Shown: positions 24,876 to 33,000 of the stretch, piece by piece | Numbering within the stretch: the stretch's first letter is position 1 | Layout: each line of letters opens with the position of its first letter | From: Amphimedon queenslandica | Lineage: Eukaryota > Porifera > Demospongiae > Haplosclerida > Niphatidae | NCBI RefSeq assembly: GCF_000090795.2 | Contig: NW_003546573.1 | Span: 75,279 to 110,627 of the forward strand | Reading direction: 5' to 3' | Length of the DNA: 35,349 nucleotides | Translations under genes and position numbers: made by a program | The notes under the pieces: generated by a model | What the model was told of the DNA's origin: nothing | Database searches by the model: none | Seen by the model: the letters and a program-made list of their open reading frames with translations, nothing else

Positions 24876-24987
24876 TTATTGCTTTGTGTGTGTGTGTTTT
24901 ATTGTTTTCTCGCTTGCTTTGTTTCAACAAATTTTATTGTTGATAATCAAAAACTAAAAAATTGAAGGCTCCAGCAGTACAAGCCAT
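24876..24987 (+). repeat. Direct repeat, copy 1 of a segment of about 112 bp
   Basis: The segment runs from TTATTGCTTTGTGTG through TTTCAACAAATTTTATTG to GAAGGCTCCAGCAGTAC. It is nearly identical to 26461-26574, with a few substitutions and one GT-unit difference. Confidence 0.9.
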
Positions 24988-25062
24988 TTTAATGGCACAT
25001 GCATACAAAGCATTCTCATAGACTGCTGATGAAACAAAAATTAACATGATCCACATTATCAA

Positions 25063-25076
25063 AATAAAAAAATAAA
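25063..25076 (+). terminator. Possible MIDN poly(A) signal (AATAAA twice)
   Basis: AATAAA occurs at 25063-25068 and 25071-25076, about 580 bp after the MIDN stop. They are the first obvious canonical hexamers seen downstream, but in A-rich DNA they may be chance. Confidence 0.3.
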
Positions 25077-25104
25077 GGCAATTTGCCAATCAGCTCAAAA
25101 TTTC

Positions 25105-25543
25105 TACATAGCATATGTGTAAGTACATCAGTATGCATCAAAACATTTAATAAAAATTTGGGGTAATTTTTGAGCCATTTTTTGGAAAAAACCATAGGCT
25201 ATAGTACAGGAGTTTTTTCAATTTTTTAAAATGGCCATAACTTGAAAAATTCAAGTCGAAATCAGCTCAAACATTTTACAAAGCATAAGTACATCAATAT
25301 GCATTAGAAAATGTAATAAAAATTAGGGGTAATTTTTGAGCCATTTTTTGGAAAAAACCATGGGCTATAGTACAGGAGTTTTTTCAGAAATTGGCCGATT
25401 TTTTAAAACGGCCATAACTTGAAAAATTCAAGTCAAAATCAGCTCCTTTCTGCATAGCATAAGTACATCAATATGCATCAGAAAATGTAATAAAAATTTG
25501 GGGTAATTTTTGAGCCATTTTTTGGAAAAAACCATGGGCTATA
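25105..25543 (+). repeat. Tandem array of a roughly 170-bp unit, first block
   Basis: It has about two and a half units. Each runs CATAGCATAAGTACATCAAT, then GTAATAAAAATT, TTTTTGAGCCATTTTTTGG, ACCATGGGCTATAGTACAGG, and GGCCATAACTTGAAAAATTC to ATCAGCTC. No reading frame is conserved. Confidence 0.9.
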
Positions 25544-25789
25544 ATTTTTACTGATTACTTTGTAAATAACTTTGATTCTTCCTTAATTTGTTCATTTCAT
25601 TTTTGTTGTCCTTGTTTCAATTGTGTCTAACTGTTTTCTTTTTACGTATTTATTTATGCACTCTCATTATTATTTACTATGTAATTTTAGGTGGCCAGTC
25701 TTGTTACTGCGTTAGCCTTCAATACAACTTTTTTTGTTTCTTTCCTTTTTGTCACATTTTGTAGTATACTAGTATGTATTGTAAAGTTT

Positions 25790-25820
<31 letters not shown>
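25544..25820 (+). mobile_element. Insertion with (AAT)n tail interrupting the array; likely 3' end of a non-LTR retrotransposon
   Basis: About 277 bp unrelated to the array breaks a unit at GGGCTATA and ends in GTAAAGTTTATT followed by an (AAT/TAA)n tail. A short trinucleotide tail is typical of several non-LTR retrotransposon 3' ends. The family is not identified and no coding part is present. Confidence 0.5.
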
Positions 25821-26340
25821 GACTACAGGGTAATTTTTGAAAACTGGCCAAATTTTTTAAATGATCATACTTCGAAAAATTAAGTCAGAATCAGCTCAAA
25901 CTTTCTACATAGCATAAGTACACCAATATGCATCAGAAATTGTAATAAAAATTTGGAATGATTTTTAGCCATTTTTTCAAAAAAATGGGATATAATAGAA
26001 CAGGGATTTTTTCAGAAATTGGCCAATTTTTTAAAATGGCCATAACTTAAAAAACCAGCTCAAACTTTCTATGTCATAGTAATAAAAAATTGGATCCATT
26101 TTTTGGAGAAAATCATGGGCTATGTATACAGGGTATTTTGCAGAAATTTTGTCAATTTTTAATTAAAAGTAGCTCGAAATTTATACATAGCATGAATATC
26201 AATAATGCATAAAAAATGTACTGAAAATTGTTGATTTTATACGTTCTTTTGGAAAAAGCATGGGCTACAGGGTATTATTCAGAAATTGGCCAATTTCTAA
26301 AATGGTCATAATTTAAAAATTTTCAAGTTAAAGTCATAAA
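25821..26340 (+). repeat. Tandem array of a roughly 170-bp unit, second block (more diverged)
   Basis: The array resumes at GACTACAGGGTAATTTTTGA and continues for about three units with growing divergence and deletions. Confidence 0.8.
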
Positions 26341-26460
26341 AAATTAAAAGGATAAAAATACATAAATAAATAAATAATTAAATAATTAATAAAATTGAAA
26401 AATGAAAAATAAAAATATTAAATAAATTAAAATAGATAACATTAATTATTATTATTAAAA

Positions 26461-26574
26461 TTATTGCTTTGTGTGTGTGTGTGTTTTATTGTTTTCTCGC
26501 TTGCTTTATTTCAACAAATTTTATTGTTGATGATCAAAAACTAAAAAACTGAAGGCTCCAGCAGTACTAGCCAT
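26461..26574 (+). repeat. Direct repeat, copy 2 of a segment of about 112 bp
   Basis: It is the second copy of 24876-24987 in the same orientation, 1.58 kb away. Together they flank the 170-bp tandem array. Confidence 0.9.
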
Positions 26575-26952
26575 ATAAACACATTATATAGTCTTGAATA
26601 GCTTTCACTTTTGAAGTTGTAAAAATTTCAGCTCTTCAAAAATAAATAAAAATGCTACTAAAATACTTTAATATAATAATCTGTAGTAATAATGACCAAA
26701 ATATGAACTCATTTCTTCTTAATACTGCCTTTTAATATCTTAATAAGTAATGAGTCATTTCTCTATTTACTAATCTTTGAATGTGATGTGGCAAGATCTT
26801 CCTTTATCTATTGAACAATGAAAGCTTTTGTTATAGGTGGCCTATAAATATTAGACTAAACTGCCATATCAATAATTATTGTCTTATTGCCAAATTAAAA
26901 AATGGGCCACATGCATTTGAAAGGAAAGGATTATTTTACAAAGCATGAAAGC

Positions 26953-26978
26953 TTTATTACAATACTTAATACTTTATT
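26953..26978 (-). terminator. Candidate poly(A) signals of the ankyrin gene
   Basis: The minus strand has AATAAA at 26978-26973 and again at 26958-26953, just after the possible terminal exon. Confidence 0.4.
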
Positions 26979-27003
26979 ACAAAAGTAGTGCATGAAGCTC
27001 TAC
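26977..27003 (-). CDS. Possible terminal exon of the ankyrin gene
   Basis: After the acceptor AAATAG it would encode VELHALLL and stop, in phase 0. AATAAA lies immediately downstream. The prediction rests only on phase, a short pyrimidine-poor acceptor and the poly(A) signal. Confidence 0.35.
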   Translation of the reverse strand, partial: VELHALLL

Positions 27004-30000
27004 CTATTTACATGTACAATGCAATGTTTTCGTAAAATAAAAAAAAATTATCCAATACATATACTGTATATCAGGTTATTTTGAAGTAAAATATTTATAT
27101 GAAATTAGCTTTTTCGCTCAATTGTATAAATTAAAATTATGAAGTCCTGCATTTTCATTGCCATGTGAGATGGCTTGCAAAAAATTTTTAACAAAATTTT
27201 AGAAAAACAACCCAATATACATTTAAAAAAACATTATGAGTTTTGTTCTTACCTCATGATACATATGCTTTTTTAGCAGCTGAACAATATCAGTTTCACC
27301 TCTTTTAATGGCAAAATGTAAAGGAGTCTCCCCATACTAACAGCAAAATAATAATAATCAAGAAAGTATGGTTATTGAATTTGTAGGATTATAACTTGTA
27401 TAGGTGTGCAAATCCTTACTTGATCCACAATATCAGTTGTAGCTCCATTCACTAGTAAAATATCAACAACATTAATCCTACACCAATCAACTGCATTAAA
27501 AAGTGGAGTTCTATTCCTCTAAAATACAACATAAAATAATACAATGAAAAATAATCCTTGTATAGCACAAAATTTTTGAGGGTGCAAATTAGCAATTTAA
27601 AGATTATCAATTTTTGGGTAAATCAATTTATCATGGTACCATACAGGATAACAGACTGTATACTGTAATTTGCAAAGCTAGATCGGTGAAATAGATTTTT
27701 AGGCAATTTTTCAAAATTTACAACAGCCCTCAAAATTTTTGCGCAGGATTTTTACCTCATTTACAGCATTGACATCAGCATTTTTTTTTTTATTAATAAC
27801 TCTACAATATCAGCACTATTAGTTTCACTAGCACAGTGTAAAGGAGTGCCAGTATAATTATTCTATAAAACCAATATAACAATGATAATAATAATAATAA
27901 TAATAACAATAATAATAATAATAAACAAAGGCAGCAACAACAGGGAAGGGAACAAAACAAAAAAAATAATTACTGTAAAAAGAGAAAATAGTTGTTGGAT
28001 ATGAAATTCAAAGCCACTTATTTCCAAAATTTAGTACAGAGTTAAAAATTTTTAAAGTGCAAAAATTTATATAAGTATACAAAAAATTACTCTGTTTATG
28101 GTATATAGTTTGATAGGCAAAATAATGATACTCTACTGCAATGATATTCTAGCTGTGAAGGCATAAATTACCACTTTTGACATCAAAGGTTTGAAGCTGC
28201 ACAAGGGTTGGCAAACAGCAAATCAAAAAAAAATTAAGAAACAAAAAAGTGATTCAAAACAAAACTTCAATAAAGAGCTGCTTCATGGTATACATGCACA
28301 TTTTTTTACAGGCATAAGTGTCAAATCTGGTTATCAAAGTTGTACATGGTTTAGTTGTTATGAGATAATTAATTGGTAGTAATGTAATTGCTAATTTTGC
28401 TAGGGTATTCAAGTTAATAGACACCAACTCTGTCACCCTGGTAACTATGGGAGTCAAAAGAACATTTTACTTTTAAAATATGCATAAAAATAGAAGCTGC
28501 ATGTAGTGTGACTATCCAACAATTTGTGACATTGGCTTAAAACTAGATACAAGCAATGGAACCTAGCTCAACTGATTGTAGCAAGTATATTTTGTAAATT
28601 TCACTTACTTTATCTACAACATCAGTTCTAGCTCCATGAGTCAATAGAATATCAACAGCTTCAATACTACCACTATCAACAGCATAAAACAATGGAGTTT
28701 TCTCGCTCCTCTATATTATTAAAATTATTGGTATAATACTAATAGAAATTATCATTACTTTATTCAGAGCATTTGCATCAGCTTTTCCTTTTGTAATCAA
28801 TAATTTGACAATATCAGCTTTACCAGTCATACAAGCATAGTGTAGTGGCGTCTCACCTGACTGTAACATATAATTACAAAAATAATAGAATTGTTAGCCA
28901 CTAAACTATTAATTAAAAATGTTATTAATTAAAAATGTATTGCTAAAGCAAAAATTCTATAATCATTTTAAAGACCATCAGTTGTAATGGAGTGAAAACT
29001 AACAGAAAGCATGTGAATGGATTAAAGAAATCATCCATTTAACATGTAGGTACATCTGTTTCCCTTGACTGTACAAACAAACTTGTAATTATGCAGAAGG
29101 GCTACATGTAACATGCATAAAATATTATCATTAACAAAGGTGCTTACTTTATCTACCACATCAGTTTTAGCTCCATTATTTAATAGTACTCCAACGATTT
29201 CAATATTATCACTATCTATAGCATCAAACAATGGAGTTCTATTGTTCTATAGGTAAAAAATAATAAAATAAACAACATTTTAAAATAAAGTACATGTACT
29301 TTATCCAAAGCATTGACATCATAATTTCTTCTAATCCAAAAATTGAGCATTTCAACTTTATCAGATTTACTAGCATAATGCAGTAAAATTTTATTATCCT
29401 AATAGTTATGACAAAAATAATAACAAATGAACAATAAAAAGATCTTTATCTTTTTATTTAGATCTTTTTTTTGTTATCTTTTTACATGTAAAAAAATAAC
29501 AAAATGAACTTAAGTCTGCAGTTTACTACAAATTACTAGGCTGTATATAAAATGTTTTCTGATAAAAAAATAAAACACACAAAATTGAATTGTTTTTGCT
29601 ACTAAAAGTACTAATGTACAGTTAAAACTTAATTTGCAAAATTTAACTCCTACAAAAAGGACGAGTTTTATATTTACAATAAATAGTTTTGTATACAGTA
29701 ACAATAATTATAAAAATACTTATTTTGCAATAGCCTATGCATTATTACTTCATCCACAACATCAGTTCTAGCTCCATTTGTTAATAGAATATCAACAGCT
29801 TCAATACTACCACTCTTAACAGCATTAAACAATGGAGTTCTCTTGTACTAGGCAACAACAAGAAAAAAAGTGCACAAATTAAAATTTTGAAAATTTACTT
29901 TATCCAAAACATTCACATCACAATCTTCTCTCTTTGTGAAAAACTTAAGTATTTCAGCTTTACCAGATTTACTAGCACAATGGAGCAGGGTTTCACCATC

Positions 30001-33000
30001 CTATGATAATAGCAATAGTAGTAAAGCAATAATTGACCTGAGACCATTATGTAATGTATGGTCATGGCCAGATTTCTTTTAGCAACTTAAAAATTATAAA
30101 AATCTAAAAATTATAATGTGGAAACTCTTCAGCAACTTTTGAGTAATTTTGATTTTGAGCAATAGTCAGTACACTATGACTACTCAATTTCGATAAAAAT
30201 TCCAATTACATTTTGAGCCTCAATCACAATCACAATTGTGTAATCGTAATATTGTACTATAATCACAATTATAATTCTAATTGACTCTAGGTTTAGTTAG
30301 AGGCATGATGCTTTAACAATTATCATGTTAATATTTGTCTCACTATATTCACAATGTCAGTTTTAGCTCTGTTATGAAGTAGAATATCAATGACTTTAAT
30401 ACTGCATCTATAACTTTCAACAGCATTCAACAATGGAGTTCTTTTAGTCCACTATAAATTCAACAAAAATTATATAATTATTTAATAAATTAACTTCACC
30501 TTATTTACAGTGTTGACATCAGCTTTTCCTTTAGCAATTAACAATTGAACAATATCAGCTTTACCACTTTCACTAGCATAGTGTAATACAGTGTCATCGA
30601 GCTACATGCATATAATTTAAAGCATTTAAAAACCTTTTTTGTCACATAAAACATGCACATATACAGTACATGTAAACAAATATTTAACTATCTAATTGGC
30701 TAGATCAAGTTTGATATTTGAATGTGGGTACTAATTGTGCCATGCAATTTTAGTGTTTTTAGTGAGGGCACTTAAAATGCTAATTAAGTCAGTAACTAAT
30801 AATAGCTATATGTAACTATATATGTACATTAACAAGATAGGAGAGCTCTGTAACAAGATAACAGTATAAGTAGATAGGGTGGGCCTATTAACTGCTTAGA
30901 TTGGCCTTTATAAACAGCGTTATGCCATGAAATGGGAGTTTCACCATCAATTTTTATCCTATTTTTGCTAATATTACTACTTTTTGCTAAATCAGGTCCC
31001 CTTGAAAAAGCTAAAAAATTAAGAGTGCAGCTAATACTCTAACATTTAACGGAAAATTAAAAATACATAAACTACTACTACATCTACATCTACATAGTAG
31101 TTCATATTTTGGGAAAAAGTAATAGAAGTACATGTAATACGAGACACCTACGGTGCGTGGCCTCGCCCCTATAGCTGTTTGATTATCAAAATTAAAAGAA
31201 CTTTAGCATGCAAATTGCATATATACATAAAAAAGTGTACTCCTGAGGGATAGCAGCTAGCTTGCATAGATCTACCAGACTACCTGCAGAAGTAGCAGCA
31301 TGCAAGCTAATCCAGCTACTCCCAAATTGGAGGTGTGGCATTACATCATCAACAATTAATTAATTATTAGATGGAAACAAGGCAGATTTTTCTCTTGTTA
31401 TAAGCGCTATATGACATTAAAATGGTACAAATACTGTTGCCTAGATGTAAACTGAGTGATTTGAGAGAGTTTAGGACCTTTAGACTACCTACAGTTCACT
31501 CGGGTTGAAATTCAAGAAGCTATAACTCACCAACAAGAAAGATTTAAAGAGTCCCACAAATATTAAAACAATAACTAGTCTTGATCTACTGGAAAAGAAT
31601 CTCATTTACCTCCAGAGTACTACCGCTATTGCTGGGCATTTTCTCGTGAGATTAAAAGCTTCTACTAGCTAGAGCTGCTCTCTAAACATCTCAAGGCAGT
31701 AAAGCAAGACTTTTCCTAACAGAAGAGAAGCTCTCACAGATTTAGAGCACGCGATTATAAAGATATACATTCTCAAAGACAAAATATAGCACACAGAATG
31801 AATGAATGACAGACAGACAAACTGAGTACCTAGTCCTCGCCTACGCAAAGCTGGGCAAGGCCAAAAATAGATCTTACTATATTTACAGCATCAGTTCTAC
31901 CTCCATGAGTTAATAAAATATCAACAACTTCAATATTACCACTATCAACAGCATTAAACAATGGAGTTCTGTTTCTCTATAGATACAACATAATGATACA
32001 ATTATGACTATTTTAAGCTAACCTTATCGACAGCATTAACATCAGCATTTCCTTTAGATACTAATAGATGAACAAAATCAGCATTACCAATTTCACTAGC
32101 ACAGTGTAGAGGAGTACCAGTATACTACAATATAAACAAAAATTGATGATTCAATTATTATGCACTGAATTGATGTACAATGCACCTTAATTAACAACAA
32201 ATGCAATGTTAATTGTATCAAGATTCACTCAGACCCCGTTTACACTAATCCACTTCACTAAATCAGGGTTGTTTTTGCTATTATTCGTTTCAGGTGTTTA
32301 CACTAATCCAGCAGCTGCATTTTCATAAGATTTATCATTCGGCGTTTATAGAAGTATCCACTTTGGTATCTGGTTTCATTTTGCTTCGGATAGGTGATGC
32401 ATTTTCATGTATTAGTGTAAACACAAGTTGTATCAGAATCAAAAAGTCACCGTTTACATGTGAAAATGGATTAGTGTAAACGGGGCCTCAAGTATGTGTG
32501 TGGAGGATTGTGTACAAACTTACTCTATCAGAACCAATATTAGGATTGGCTCCTTTATTCAGTAATAATTCCAAAATGATAACATTATCTTTCTTTATGG
32601 CTTTAAAAAGAGCAGTATCACCACCAAGTGTACACTATTAAAACAAATTTAAATGATGGAGGATTCTTAATACTACACACAACTACTAACCTCAGTAGCA
32701 TTAGGATCAGCTCCAGCTTCAAGTAGACCAATAACCTCCTCAGGTTTAGTATAAGGGTTTATGGCCTCTATCAACATTTTATTCTATACATAATAATATT
32801 ACTGGAGTTGCAGCAAATACAATACTAATTTATTAAATTTAATAATTTTAATTCTTGCTGATCTTAGGTATTTATGCTTTAAAATATAATTTTTTACTCT
32901 ATGTACCAGATTGGAACTTTCCATTATAGCTTTTTCCTTAATAGACCCCTGCTCTAACAAAGACATTTCCTGCAGCACACTGCTTGCCTACAAAAAAATT

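Larger units (their letters stand above)
24491..26976. other. Convergent intergenic region between MIDN and the ankyrin gene
   Basis: It holds the MIDN 3' UTR (CT-rich, then a TAT trinucleotide run), two near-identical segments of about 110 bp, a tandem array of a 170-bp unit and an A/T-rich tail. No coding gene is visible. Confidence 0.8.
30602..31877 (-). other. Ankyrin gene 1.28-kb intron or intergenic spacer
   Basis: It contains a decayed ankyrin segment (about 30905-30955) and a candidate first exon (31610-31639). A stretch of less A/T-rich sequence from about 31130 to 31860 may be a promoter region or an unclassified transposon. Confidence 0.6.

Noticed and set aside
25105..26340. CRISPR array
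   Set aside because: The units are tandem, about 170 bp and diverged, with no short repeat-spacer pattern, in a eukaryotic intergenic region.
31130..31860. Transposon with GC-rich ends (GTGGCCTCGCCCC and CCTCGCCTACGC)
   Set aside because: The ends do not form a convincing inverted repeat and no target duplication was found; a promoter region is as likely.
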